From NCBI GenBank assembly GCA_027002405.1, contig JALWZT010000312.1:1-36745 (forward strand): a stretch of DNA of 36,745 bases, read 5' to 3'. The notes beneath the pieces are model-generated. The model was not told the DNA's origin. It did no database searches and was given only the letters and a program-made list of their open reading frames with translations. This document shows positions 1 to 7,219 of the stretch, in pieces. The translations under genes and the position numbers were made by a program. The stretch is from Anaerolineae bacterium. GTDB taxonomy: Bacteria; Chloroflexota; Anaerolineae; J102. How positions within the stretch are numbered: position 1 is the first letter of the stretch; the number at the start of each line of letters is the position of its first letter.

Positions 1-874
1 CAGCCCTTGACAGGGCTGGCTGACGGATAGACTGGGCTATGGGTGACGGCGCCGTCCTATCCACCTTATCTCTTTATGGTAAAGTTCTTCATCCCTTCAA
101 TATAAACATATTTCAGGACTTGACAGTTGCGGGGCTAGCCGGATTCATCCGGCGCCGTTTTATAGCCCGGCGACTTCATCGCCGGGCGGGCGTGGTGGAC
201 GCCACTTCGCTCGGCTAAACCACGCCAAATGTCTGAGACGCACACCGTGACCACTTCCGCAGATATTCGTCATGCTGAGCGACCGAAGGGAGCAAAGCAT
301 CTAGCGAGCGAAGCGAGCGCCATGCGGTAGTTTTTTGCGCTTCGCTAGATTCCTCGGTCGCTTCGCTCCCTCGGAATGACGTCGCGGGGCGCTGCTGATT
401 ACTGATAACTGATAACTGATAACTGATTACTCTATTTTCAAAGCAGTCGCCACGAGCGGCGGCTCGCCGATACCGAGGAAAACGCCTCGCGGCTAGGCTG
501 GCGGCCCTGAAACGTGATGCGTAATGCGTGATGCGTAAGGCTCTCACGTTTTACGTTTCACGCATCACGCCCGTTGCCGTCTCGCTCAACGTGGACCTGG
601 CGATCCGCAATCCTAATCCTGATCCGAATCCTATTTACAAAGCAGTCCAACGGCGGGCCAGCCCGCGCCGATACCGACGAAAATGCCTCGCGGCCAGGGC
701 GGCGTGACTCGTATTCCGTATTGCGTATTGCGTAACGACTGGACGGAATACGGAATACGCAATACGAACCTTTGCCGTCTCGCCCAACGTGGGTCTGGCG
801 ATCTTAATCCTAATCCTGATCCGAATCCTATTTTCATAGCAGCCTCTAAGAAGAAGATCGTAGCTATCCAGTAG
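1..874. repeat. Repeat-mosaic spacer, no gene
   Basis: No credible gene is present; open frames here are translations of repeats. From left to right it holds the following. A small hairpin lies at 1-18. One arm of a 133-bp dispersed inverted repeat lies at 124-256. A ~118-bp palindromic repeat lies at 268-385. A period-7 array of the ACTGATA type lies at about 397-430. CTATTT-bounded modules start near 431, 631 and 828. Period-7 arrays of the GTGATGC and CACGTTT type lie at about 515-575, and another of the GTATTCC type, in inverted pairs, at 708-768. Two period-6 AATCCT-type arrays lie near 605-630 and 805-829. The right edge runs into the 3' end of the thiamine pyrophosphokinase gene. Confidence 0.85.
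124..256 (+). repeat. 133-bp dispersed repeat, arm A
   Basis: This segment reappears in inverted orientation at 18159-18291 with only about four mismatches, clustered near position 195-202. It contains two short hairpins: CCGGAT/ATCCGG with a 2-nt loop at 139-152, and GCCCGGCGA/TCGCCGGGC at 165-187. Shorter pieces containing the second hairpin recur at 36708-36745 and, degraded, near 9241-9278. It has no coding potential. Confidence 0.85.
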
Positions 875-1534
875 TTAAAAATGAGCCATAAGTGAAGGGG
901 CTGCCCGGTGGATGACCAAAATAACGCCTGAGCGTAAGGTGATGTGGGCTTGATGGCCCACCATTTGATTGCTGACGCCACGGCTGCTTCCCAAAAAGAG
1001 GGTGGCTTGGCGGAGATGCCATCGCAGGCCCGTGTAGGTCAGGCCGTGGACTTCGGGGGTCAGGGGCAGGACCGAGACCAGATCCCCTGGCTGGCCATAC
1101 AGGGTGATGCTTTGGTCCACCACCCAGGCCCGCTCCGGCCCATGGACCAGGGTCACGGGCAGGTGGCGATAGCGTGGGTGGGCCAGCAAGAAGACGTTGG
1201 CCAGGGTTTGATCCAACCGTCCCCCCAGGGCGGCCAGAAGAAGCACCTTTTTGGGGTGGCGTGCTTCCGCTGCCTGAAGGGCCAATTCCAGGTCGGTGTA
1301 GTCTTTATCCCGAGGAAAGCGCTGCAATGTAACACCCTCTTGGGCCAGGCGCTGCGCCATGGCTGGGTCCAGGCTATCGAAATCACCGATAACCAGGTGT
1401 GGGGTCAGGCCCAAAGCCAGGGCGTGGCGCGTCCCTCCATCCGCGCACAGGATAAAGTCGTCGGGCTGAATCAGCGCGCGGGCCGATTCGGGGTCAGGGA
1501 GTTCGCCATTGGCGAAGAGCACGATGCGGGACAT
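875..1534 (-). CDS. thiN: Thiamine pyrophosphokinase
   Basis: Thiamine pyrophosphokinase (EC 2.7.6.2) transfers pyrophosphate from ATP to thiamine to make TPP in the cytosol. The 219-residue length fits the family. The N-terminal half carries the nucleotide-binding signature: NGE near residue 9, ADGGTRHAL near 31 and GDFDSL near 50, then PRDKDYTDLELAL and a LGGRLDQTLAN segment typical of the catalytic domain. The C-terminal half is the beta-rich thiamine-binding domain, with the GVSNQ motif. The start is ATG at 1534, with no Shine-Dalgarno sequence visible. A TPP riboswitch with promoter and terminator lies upstream on the same strand, but about 470 bp of repeats separate it from the gene. 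The last codons (MAHF, stop TAA) lie in a sequence resembling the end of the repeat element near 22451-22466. Confidence 0.93.
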   Translation of the reverse strand: MSRIVLFANGELPDPESARALIQPDDFILCADGGTRHALALGLTPHLVIGDFDSLDPAMAQRLAQEGVTLQRFPRDKDYTDLELALQAAEARHPKKVLLLAALGGRLDQTLANVFLLAHPRYRHLPVTLVHGPERAWVVDQSITLYGQPGDLVSVLPLTPEVHGLTYTGLRWHLRQATLFLGSSRGVSNQMVGHQAHITLRSGVILVIHRAAPSLMAHF

Positions 1535-2005
1535 GGTGAGGGGTTGGGTCTACGAAGGGGAAAGGAAGCGCTGAATCACGCAGATGCTTCGCGGCGCGGA
1601 TTTTCACAGACGTTCGTCATGCTGAGCGACCGGCGGGAGCGAAGCATCTAGCGAGCAAAGCGAGCGCCATAGCGAGCGCCATGCGGTGGTTTTTTGCGCT
1701 TCGCTAGGTTTCCATCAACTGCGCTCAGGACATGCCTCAGTCGCTGCGCTCCCTCGGAATGACGTTTCGATGTCGCATTTTCATAATGACTGGAGTCTGG
1801 CGAAACTTATTTCGGTCGCTTTTCACGCCATTTTTCGACACGAATTAAACGAATTTGGCGAATTTTTCTTATTCTTTTTCGTGAAATTCGCGTTCATTCG
1901 TGCCAAGATCAAAAAACGCCAGTGTCCAGATAATGAGTGTTTGATTTTATCTGCGTGAATCTGCCTCTACCAGCATTCATCTGCGTCCTCTTTTCAAAGC
2001 AAATC
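1535..2005. repeat. Repeat spacer between riboswitch and thiN
   Basis: This is the presumed 5' leader of thiN and contains no gene. A copy of the ~120-bp palindromic repeat, here about 150 bp because of internal duplications, lies at 1615-1764. A second word-repeat of the ATTCGTG/GAATTTGGCG type forms a loose palindrome at about 1838-1903. Period ~10 CTGCGTnAAT units follow at 1950-1990 and a CTnTTTTC boundary near 1988. If thiN is read from the riboswitch promoter, all this repeat DNA is transcribed as its leader. Confidence 0.75.
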
Positions 2006-2037
2006 AAAAAAGCCGCCTGCCGGAGTAAGCAGACGGC
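2006..2037 (-). terminator. Riboswitch-associated intrinsic terminator
   Basis: Read on the minus strand, GCCGTCTGC and GCAGGCGGC form a 9-bp stem (one G-U pair) with an 8-nt loop, followed by six U. It lies about 20 nt downstream of the 3' edge of the TPP aptamer, where the expression platform of a transcription-terminating riboswitch is expected. An antiterminator partner was not worked out. Confidence 0.85.
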
Positions 2038-2057
2038 CATTTCACAAGGCATATGCA

Positions 2058-2157
2058 TCCATCTCCCTACGCCGGCATTACCCGGATCAGGTTCAGGGGT
2101 CGGTGACGGATCCTGGTCACCCTCTCAGCCGGGCTCACCCCAGCTCCCCCGAAGGAG
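2058..2157 (-). promoter_or_regulatory. TPP riboswitch (THI box)
   Basis: On the minus strand the conserved TPP aptamer core is clear. GGGG(G)AGC and GGCTGAGAGGGTGACC form the pyrimidine-sensor side, and CCCTGAACCTGATCCGG followed by TAATGCCGGCGTAGGGAG forms the other arm. A consensus promoter lies about 90 nt upstream and a terminator directly downstream, so TPP binding is expected to stop transcription. The next gene on this strand is thiamine pyrophosphokinase, a plausible TPP-regulated target, although 470 bp of repeats intervene. Confidence 0.95.
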
Positions 2158-2245
2158 GTGTTCATCTGATTGTAGAGTTTTTCAAGAGTGCGCAGCCATG
2201 GATTTTGGGTTTCCGTGAACGACGCACGCTTGAGTTTACGCTATA

Positions 2246-2274
2246 AGTATAACCTCAGAGATGCAGATTGTCAA
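2246..2274 (-). promoter_or_regulatory. Sigma70 promoter of the TPP riboswitch transcript
   Basis: On the minus strand, a perfect TTGACA (2269-2274) is separated by 17 nt from TATACT (2246-2251). The start of transcription would fall near 2239, about 80 nt before the aptamer. Both hexamers and the spacing are near consensus, so this is the best promoter in the window. About 90 bp to its right, before the acetyltransferase gene, I see nothing else. Confidence 0.85.
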
Positions 2275-2364
2275 TGGGTTTCTGGATGCTGAGCGCGTCC
2301 CGGGAATTTAGCATTACACCCTACCTTTTTCCCTTTGCGCCCTTGGCACCTTGGCGTGAGGCCT

Positions 2365-2832
2365 CTATTTTCGGAACAAATCCTTCAACACAGCCACCTC
2401 ATCACACGCGTGGAATTTGGGACAATACACGCACTCACTCCAGATTTTGGGGCTGATCTCCCACCGATCGACGACGCGGAATCCCTGACGGACGAAAAAG
2501 TCGGGAGCCAGGGTCAAAGCGCAAATTTGACGCAAGCCCCGGGCCCGGGCCATGGTCACCAGGGCTTCAACCAGTTGGCCGCCCACCCCCTGTCCATGCC
2601 AGTCGGGGTGAACGGCCAGGGAGCGCAGTTCCACCAGGTCTGGACCAAGATAGGCCAGATATCCGCAACCGATCACCTTGCCTTCAGCTTCGGCGACCAG
2701 AAAATCCCCCAACGCGCGGCGCACCTGTTCGGGGGTGCGATGCAGCATCAGGTTTTGGTCCGCGAAGGCATTGACCAGCTCGCAAATGGGCTGGATATCG
2801 GCCTCGGTAGCCGGGCGGATGATGGGCTTCAC
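2365..2832 (-). CDS. Short GNAT N-acetylglutamate synthase (ArgA-like)
   Basis: A GNAT-fold acetyltransferase of 155 residues that probably acetylates glutamate with acetyl-CoA, the first step of arginine synthesis. Visible are the N-terminal IRPATEADI strand, the acetyl-CoA loop around HGQGVGGQLVEAL (residues 79-91) and the ALTLAPDFFVRQGF segment shared with short stand-alone NAG synthases such as the mycobacterial type. The tail has a CVYC-x4-C cysteine group. The start is GTG at 2832, three nucleotides after the argD stop, so the two are probably translationally coupled. The stop TAG lies inside GTTCCGAAAATAG, the boundary motif of the dispersed CTATTTnC element, so the final LFRK residues overlap repeat sequence. 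Assignment as NAG synthase rather than a generic GNAT rests mainly on context. Confidence 0.8.
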   Translation of the reverse strand: MKPIIRPATEADIQPICELVNAFADQNLMLHRTPEQVRRALGDFLVAEAEGKVIGCGYLAYLGPDLVELRSLAVHPDWHGQGVGGQLVEALVTMARARGLRQICALTLAPDFFVRQGFRVVDRWEISPKIWSECVYCPKFHACDEVAVLKDLFRK

Positions 2833-2835
2833 AGC

Positions 2836-4020
2836 TCACCCCACGTCTTGCAAAGCGGCGGCCAGGCGCTCTACAGCCAGGTCGATTTCGTTGCGAGTGA
2901 TGATCAGCGGCGGAACCAACCGTAACACATCCGCGCCCGCGTTCAGAAGCAAAAGCCCATGTCGATAGCCTGCCTCCACCACGTTGACGGCCGGTATGTC
3001 CAGTTGAACCCCCAGCATCAGACCTTTCCCCCGCACTTCCTGGATGGCCCGGTGTTTCAAAGCCTCCAACCGCTCTTTGAAATAGGCACCGACCTCCCGC
3101 ACGTGTTGCAGAAACGCGGGCTGGCTGATGCGATGGACCACCACATTGGCCACGGAACTGACAAATGGCCCGCCCGCAAAGGTGGTCCCATGATCCCCGG
3201 GGTGGATCACCTGGGCCACCCGTTCGGTGACCAGCACCGCGCCCATGGGCAAACCATTGGCCAGGGGCTTGGCTGCACAGAGGATATCGGGCAGGACCCC
3301 GAGCTGTTCATGAGCCCAAAAGGTTCCGCTGCGTCCCACACCGCATTGCACTTCGTCGAAGATAAGAAGCGCGTGGTGTTTGTGGGTCAGTTCTCGCAGA
3401 GCTAGCATGAAATCCACCTGGGCCGGATGAATGCCCCCTTCCCCCTGGATGGGCTCCACAATGACCGCGCACACGTGATCATCGATGGTTTCACGCACGC
3501 TTTCGATGTCGTTGAAGCGGGCGAATCGCACGCCGGGCATCAACGGTCGATAAGGGGCCTGGTATTTTTCCCGCGGGGTCATGGCCAGTGCGCCCATGGT
3601 GCGGCCATGAAACGCGCCGGTGAACGCGATGATATCGGTTTTGCCTTCACCAAAATGGGTGCGTGCATATTTGCGCGCAAATTTGATGGCGGCTTCGGTG
3701 CTTTCGGTGCCGCTGTTCTGGAAATGGACGCGGTCCGCAAAGGGGGTAAGCTCGACCAGGGTTTTGGCCAGGCGGGCCATAGGCTCGTTGTGGTAGAGAT
3801 TGGAATAATGCAGGGGTTTTTTCCCTGCTTGGCAGATGGTTTCTGCGATTTCCGGGTCGCCATAGCCCAGCGCGTTGACCGCGATCCCCGCGACCAGGTC
3901 CAGGTAACGGCGCCCCTCCACGTCTTGCAGCCACACACCTTGCCCATCCACCCATACGATGGGCGGGCGGTTATAGGCATGGACCACGTAAGTTTGTTCC
4001 AGTTCGATGATATCGTTCAT
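2836..4020 (-). CDS. argD: Acetylornithine aminotransferase
   Basis: A class III PLP-dependent aminotransferase that converts N-acetylglutamate semialdehyde to N-acetylornithine with glutamate; members of this family can also act in lysine synthesis. The 394 residues match the family length. Seen are the GTESTEAAIKFARKYA phosphate-binding region, FTGAFHGRTMGAL, the EPIQGEGG segment, the PLP-ring aspartate in LIFDEVQCGVGRSG, and the Schiff-base lysine in AAKPLANGLPMG. The ATG at 4020 is preceded by AGAGGA at good spacing. The CTATTTACAAAGCAG repeat boundary directly overlaps the start of that ribosome site. It follows argB in the same direction, but a 212-bp repeat spacer separates the two. 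Confidence 0.95.
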   Translation of the reverse strand: MNDIIELEQTYVVHAYNRPPIVWVDGQGVWLQDVEGRRYLDLVAGIAVNALGYGDPEIAETICQAGKKPLHYSNLYHNEPMARLAKTLVELTPFADRVHFQNSGTESTEAAIKFARKYARTHFGEGKTDIIAFTGAFHGRTMGALAMTPREKYQAPYRPLMPGVRFARFNDIESVRETIDDHVCAVIVEPIQGEGGIHPAQVDFMLALRELTHKHHALLIFDEVQCGVGRSGTFWAHEQLGVLPDILCAAKPLANGLPMGAVLVTERVAQVIHPGDHGTTFAGGPFVSSVANVVVHRISQPAFLQHVREVGAYFKERLEALKHRAIQEVRGKGLMLGVQLDIPAVNVVEAGYRHGLLLLNAGADVLRLVPPLIITRNEIDLAVERLAAALQDVG

Positions 4021-4232
4021 GATGGTATCCTCTGCTTTGTAAATAGGATTCGGATCAGGATTAGGATTGAGATCCTCAGGACAACGTTGAGCGAGGCAAC
4101 AATGGGAGTGTTCAGTATTCAGTGTTCAGTGGGTTGGCTGTTTCTTGGTGTCTTTGTGCTCTTTGAGTCCTTTGTGGTGAAAGATTATCTGCGTCAATCT
4201 GCGTTGTATCTGCGCAAATCTGCGTTCTCTTT
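4021..4232. repeat. Repeat spacer inside the arg gene set
   Basis: It holds a CTATTTAC boundary near 4029-4043, a period-6 array (GGATTC/GGATCA/GGATTA units) at about 4042-4070, and a CAACGTTGAGCGAGGCAACAA module. A short period-7 array of the GTTCAGT type, a CTTTGTG word-repeat at 4145-4180 and CTGCGTCAAT units follow. Its right edge continues into the last codons of argB. Confidence 0.8.
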
Positions 4233-5045
4233 TCATTCGTATCGGTGCTCTGCCGCGTGTGGCGCAGGCGAGCCTTGGGTCACGACCACATAGGTTCCTT
4301 CGCCTTGCTGGTAGCGCTCCAGGTTGGTGATGATGGCGCTGGGGACCCCTTGCCGGACTGCGGACGCGGCGGCTCGCACTTTGGGGATCATGCCCCCGGT
4401 GATAAATTGGCCGAAGATCAGGTCTTCGATTTGCTCGACTGCCAGAACCCGCACCGTACGGCCTGCGATGGCCACCCCGGGCACATTGGTAAGGAAAACC
4501 AGATGGGCGGCGTTCAGAGCCACGGCCAGGGCCTCGGCCACCTGGTCCGCATTCACATTGTAACTCAGGCCATCATACCCCAAGCTCACGGGCGCGATGA
4601 CAGGCACGATCTCCTCCTTGATCAGGGGACGCAATCTTTCTGCATACACCGCATCCACCTTGCCCACGCGGCCCAGGTCCATCCCTTCTACCGTCATCTT
4701 TTCCACCCGGATAAGCCCCAGGTCAATGCCGTTGAGCCCCATGGCCTGGATGCCGCCATTCACCAGCCAGCGCACGACGCGCAAATTGGCAATACCTGCC
4801 AGGGCCATTTTCACCAGGCGCATGGATTGTTCCGAAGTCACCCGCAAGCCCTGCACAAAGTCGAAGGGGACCCCCAACTCGTCGTGCAAGCGCGCGATCT
4901 CCTGACCGCCGCCATGGACAATGACGGGACGCACCCCTTGCTTTTGAACGGCGTGTATCGTTTCGACCATGCGAGCCAGAAAATCGCGATCATCGATCTG
5001 GCTACCACCAATTTTGATGACGTGGATAGGATGACGTGGGGACAT
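4233..5045 (-). CDS. argB: Acetylglutamate kinase
   Basis: Phosphorylates N-acetylglutamate with ATP, the second step of arginine synthesis. The amino-acid-kinase fold is clear: VIKIGGS at the N-terminus (ATP), VIVHGGGQEI (substrate-binding glycines), the LNGIDLGLI and NVNADQVAEALA segments, FLTNVPGV, and FITGGMIPKVRAA near the C-terminus. I start it at ATG 5045, which follows AGAGGAAAGG at good spacing and gives 270 residues, the usual size; an in-frame extension to 5162 would run through the upstream terminator. The last ten or so residues (PHAAEHRYE) and the TGA lie within a copy of the dispersed module that elsewhere reads GCTCGCCGATACCGAGGAAAA, so the native C-terminus appears to have been replaced by repeat sequence. 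Confidence 0.93.
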   Translation of the reverse strand: MSPRHPIHVIKIGGSQIDDRDFLARMVETIHAVQKQGVRPVIVHGGGQEIARLHDELGVPFDFVQGLRVTSEQSMRLVKMALAGIANLRVVRWLVNGGIQAMGLNGIDLGLIRVEKMTVEGMDLGRVGKVDAVYAERLRPLIKEEIVPVIAPVSLGYDGLSYNVNADQVAEALAVALNAAHLVFLTNVPGVAIAGRTVRVLAVEQIEDLIFGQFITGGMIPKVRAAASAVRQGVPSAIITNLERYQQGEGTYVVVTQGSPAPHAAEHRYE

Positions 5046-5095
5046 GTGAACCTTTCCTCTCTTCAAGTGTAAACATATTTCAGGATAAGACAAAC

Positions 5096-5120
5096 AAAAA
5101 CCCTCCGGAAGGGGGAGGGT
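5096..5120 (-). terminator. Intrinsic terminator after the CBS gene
   Basis: On the minus strand, ACCCTCC and GGAGGGT form a 7-bp stem with a short CCCTTCC-like loop, followed by a run of five T and then G. It lies between the stop of the CBS-pair gene at 5164 and the start of argB, so argB probably has its own promoter. A 16-nt stretch, TAAACATATTTCAGGA, in this gap (near 5069-5085) also occurs at about 102-117. Confidence 0.8.
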
Positions 5121-5163
5121 GGTGATAAGAAAAGCATACCGCGCAGGTTCGACCTTTGTCAAT

Positions 5164-5589
5164 TCATTCCTCTTCCCATTCCTTCAGGAGCAAGCGGAAA
5201 ATATCCGATTCGGTGATCACGCCCAAGGGGCGCCTTTTTTCATCAATCACGGGCACGCCTCCGATTTTATGCTCCAGCATGAGTTGCACCACCTGACGCA
5301 GATGCTCCTCCGGCCCGACGGAGAACACGGGCGCGGACATAACTTCATCCACAGCCAACAGGATCTCATCCTGGTCGGGCGCGTAGGGATTGGTCAGGTT
5401 GTAAATGGAAAGGGCTTCCCGCACATCACCATCACTGATGATGCCAATCAACACATTGTCTTCATCCACCACCGGCAGCCGACGGATATCCATCTCTTCC
5501 ATCAGCGCAGAGGCCTCTAGAACCGTGGCATCCCAACGGATGGAGACGGCAGGCGTGGTCATGATATCTCGGGCTAGATAGGATCGCAT
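5164..5589 (-). CDS. CBS-pair protein
   Basis: A stand-alone Bateman module of 141 residues with two CBS domains (about 8-65 and 83-137). Each shows the typical pattern of a hydrophobic IMTTPAVSI or VMSAPVFSV start, a helix, and the IRRLPVVDEDNVLIGIIS or IGGVPVIDEKRRPLGVIT core strands. Such proteins bind adenine nucleotides or related ligands; no catalytic domain is attached, so the target is unknown. The ATG at 5589 follows CAGGAG at seven nucleotides. The gene follows a second CBS-pair gene on the same strand, 123 nt away, and ends just before an intrinsic terminator, so the two probably form a short unit. Confidence 0.88.
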   Translation of the reverse strand: MRSYLARDIMTTPAVSIRWDATVLEASALMEEMDIRRLPVVDEDNVLIGIISDGDVREALSIYNLTNPYAPDQDEILLAVDEVMSAPVFSVGPEEHLRQVVQLMLEHKIGGVPVIDEKRRPLGVITESDIFRLLLKEWEEE

Positions 5590-5646
5590 GGCATGCTCCT
5601 GGAGGGAATCGACGAGTAAGAAAAGACATCACCATGGAGAGACAGC

Positions 5647-5671
5647 CCTTGTCTGAGATTCTCAGAAAAGG
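5647..5671. other. Stem-loop between the two CBS genes
   Basis: A near-perfect hairpin: CCTT, then TCTGAG, a 3-nt ATT loop, CTCAGA and AAGG, with a single unpaired base on each side. On the minus strand it has no U-run after it, so it is not a standard terminator. It may affect readthrough or mRNA stability between the paired CBS genes. Confidence 0.5.
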
Positions 5672-5712
5672 ACAGGACGAAGAAAGCAAACAGGGAGAAA
5701 GGGACGTCTGGA

Positions 5713-6162
5713 TTATACCTCGGGTAGGCTATACCTTTTCTCGCTTTCCTCAGCTTTTTCTAAAATACGCTCGAGATAATCCAACAGGTCGGTTTCAGTG
5801 AGAATCCCGACCAGTTTGCCAGAGTCCACCACCGGCACGCCGCCAACCTTATGTTTACGCATCAGGCGTACCGCTTTCAAAAGCGGATCGTCCGCCTCCA
5901 CCGTGATGGGGTCGGGGGTCATGCAGCTTCTGACTTCAATATGTTCCATGAGATAGCTATCATACCACCCTTCGCTCAACACATAAGGGGAGTTCATGGC
6001 CAAACGCAAATCCCTATCGGTGATAATCCCCACCAGTTTCCCATTGTCCACCACGGGTAATCGTCGAAAGCCCCCCCGGCGCATGCGCGAAAGAGCTGCC
6101 CCAATGGAATGATTCGGGCTGATGGTGATGGGATCGGGGGTCATGACATCACGAACACGCAT
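5713..6162 (-). CDS. CBS-pair protein
   Basis: A second stand-alone Bateman module, 149 residues. CBS1 spans about residues 1-60 (VMTPDPITI, FRRLPVVDNGKLVGIITDRD) and CBS2 about 75-135 (CMTPDPITVEADDPLLKAVRLM, VGGVPVVDSGKLVGILTETDLL). A short charged helix (LERILEKAEESEK) ends the protein. The two repeats are closer to each other than to the neighbouring CBS gene. The ATG at 6162 follows GGAG at nine nucleotides. It lies 58 nt downstream of recR on the same strand and may be read from the dnaX operon. The ligand and partner cannot be told from sequence. Confidence 0.88.
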   Translation of the reverse strand: MRVRDVMTPDPITISPNHSIGAALSRMRRGGFRRLPVVDNGKLVGIITDRDLRLAMNSPYVLSEGWYDSYLMEHIEVRSCMTPDPITVEADDPLLKAVRLMRKHKVGGVPVVDSGKLVGILTETDLLDYLERILEKAEESEKRYSLPEV

Positions 6163-6220
6163 GAGCTATTGTCTCCGAAACCATTTTTTCATACGCGAGG
6201 CGTTTTGACCATGACTCAGA

Positions 6221-6820
6221 TCATATTTCTCGTCGACCTTCCAGCGCGCGGCTTAATGTGATTTCATCCGCATATTCCAGATCACCACCCACGGGGAGTC
6301 CTCGAGCCAAACGAGTAACCCGCACCCCCCTGGCATGGAGGAGCCGGGCCAGGTACATGGCCGTGGCTTCGCCTTCCATGTTGGGGTTGGTGGCGATGAT
6401 GACTTCTTCGATGGGCTCTTTTTCCAAACGTTGAAGGAGCGCATCGACCCGTAAATCTTCCGGCCCGACCCCTTCAACAGGGTTGATGACGCCATGCAAC
6501 ACATGGTAGACCCCCTTGTACGTGCCCGTGCGCTCGATAGCCACCACATCCAGAGGGTCTTCGACCACACAGACCAGGTGCTGATCCCGATGGGGGTCAC
6601 GACAAATGGCGCAAGGATCGGTCTGGGATAGGTTCTGGCACCGGGAGCAATAAACAATGTTTTCCTTGAGCGTGGCGATGGCTTGGGCCAGGTCTTGAAC
6701 CTGGTCGTCGGGCATGCGCAAGATATAAAAGGCCAGTCGCGAGGCGCTTTTGGGCCCGATGCCCGGTAATCGCTCCAGGGCCTGGATGAGTCGTTGAATG
6801 GGTTCGGCTACACCATGCAT
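6221..6820 (-). CDS. recR: Recombination protein RecR
   Basis: RecR acts with RecO (and RecF) to load RecA on gapped DNA. The 199 residues have the complete family layout. A helix-hairpin-helix (LPGIGPKSASRLAFYIL, residues 18-34) is followed by a four-cysteine zinc finger (CSRCQNLSQTDPCAIC, about 58-73). Then comes a Toprim domain starting at LVCVVEDPLDVVAIE with ATNPNMEGEATAMYLARLL, and a C-terminal LARGLPVGGDLEYADEITL motif that is nearly invariant in RecR. The ATG at 6820 follows AAAGG. It starts 11 nt after the ybaB stop, completing the conserved dnaX-ybaB-recR order. Confidence 0.97.
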   Translation of the reverse strand: MHGVAEPIQRLIQALERLPGIGPKSASRLAFYILRMPDDQVQDLAQAIATLKENIVYCSRCQNLSQTDPCAICRDPHRDQHLVCVVEDPLDVVAIERTGTYKGVYHVLHGVINPVEGVGPEDLRVDALLQRLEKEPIEEVIIATNPNMEGEATAMYLARLLHARGVRVTRLARGLPVGGDLEYADEITLSRALEGRREI

Positions 6821-6831
6821 ACGCGTGCCTT

Positions 6832-7212
6832 TCAGAGCAATCCCGGGGGCAAGCCCGCGGTGAGTCCGCCCAGGCGTTCTTCGGCCAGTTGGCGAGATCG
6901 CTCCAAAGCCTGGTTGACCGCACTGAGGACCATGTCTTCCAGCATCTCCACATCCTCAGGGTCCACGACCTCGGGCTGGATGGAGATGGATACGATTTCC
7001 TGTTGGCCCGTGGCCACCACGGTGACCATGCCGCCGCCCGCGCTGACCTCGACAGTCTCCTCAGCCAGCAGGGCCTGCTGTTTGGCCATTTCTTCTTGCA
7101 AAGCCTGAAGTTGGGCCAGCATATTCATGCCACCCGGCCCACCCGCCTTGGGGGTCTTGGGCCGGGAACCCGGAGAACGATATCCTTTGGGGGCTTTCTT
7201 GCGTTTTGCCAT
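6832..7212 (-). CDS. YbaB/EbfC nucleoid-associated protein
   Basis: A small DNA-binding protein of the YbaB/EbfC family, which forms tweezer-like dimers on DNA. The core (residues about 29-110) shows the two long helices flanking a beta-sheet: LAQLQALQEEMAKQQALL, then ETVEVSAGGGMVTVVATGQQEIVSI and a final helix ending LAEERLGGLT. Unlike the typical ~105-residue protein it has a basic, Pro/Gly-rich N-terminal extension (MAKRKKAPKGYRSPGSRPK). I start it at ATG 7212, which follows AGGAAGAG inside the end of dnaX; an internal Met at residue 29 is an alternative start giving a standard-length protein. It starts seven nucleotides after dnaX stops. Confidence 0.92.
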   Translation of the reverse strand: MAKRKKAPKGYRSPGSRPKTPKAGGPGGMNMLAQLQALQEEMAKQQALLAEETVEVSAGGGMVTVVATGQQEIVSISIQPEVVDPEDVEMLEDMVLSAVNQALERSRQLAEERLGGLTAGLPPGLL

Positions 7213-7219
7213 GGCAGAA

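Noticed and set aside
1-33. TTGACA (7-12) and TAGACT (28-33) as a promoter
   Set aside because: The spacer is only 15 nt, the TTGACA is the loop of a hairpin, and no gene follows on that strand.
398-430. Possible CRISPR array
   Set aside because: The tandem units are seven bases with no unique spacers, and no cas gene is present.
215-547. Open frame of 110 codons on the minus strand
   Set aside because: It is a translation of the palindromic and period-7 repeats; near-identical peptides come from other spacers (for example 17768-17974), which share DNA repeats, not a gene.
3427-4293. Long plus-strand frame opposite argD and argB
   Set aside because: Shadow of argD on the other strand; composition is that of antisense GC-rich DNA, and the real genes show full catalytic motifs.
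4233-5045. LysW-type lysine pathway kinase (LysZ) instead of ArgB
   Set aside because: No LysW or LysX gene is present; an N-acetylglutamate synthase-like gene lies in the set, and the motifs (LNGIDLGLI, NVNADQVAEAL) fit ArgB.
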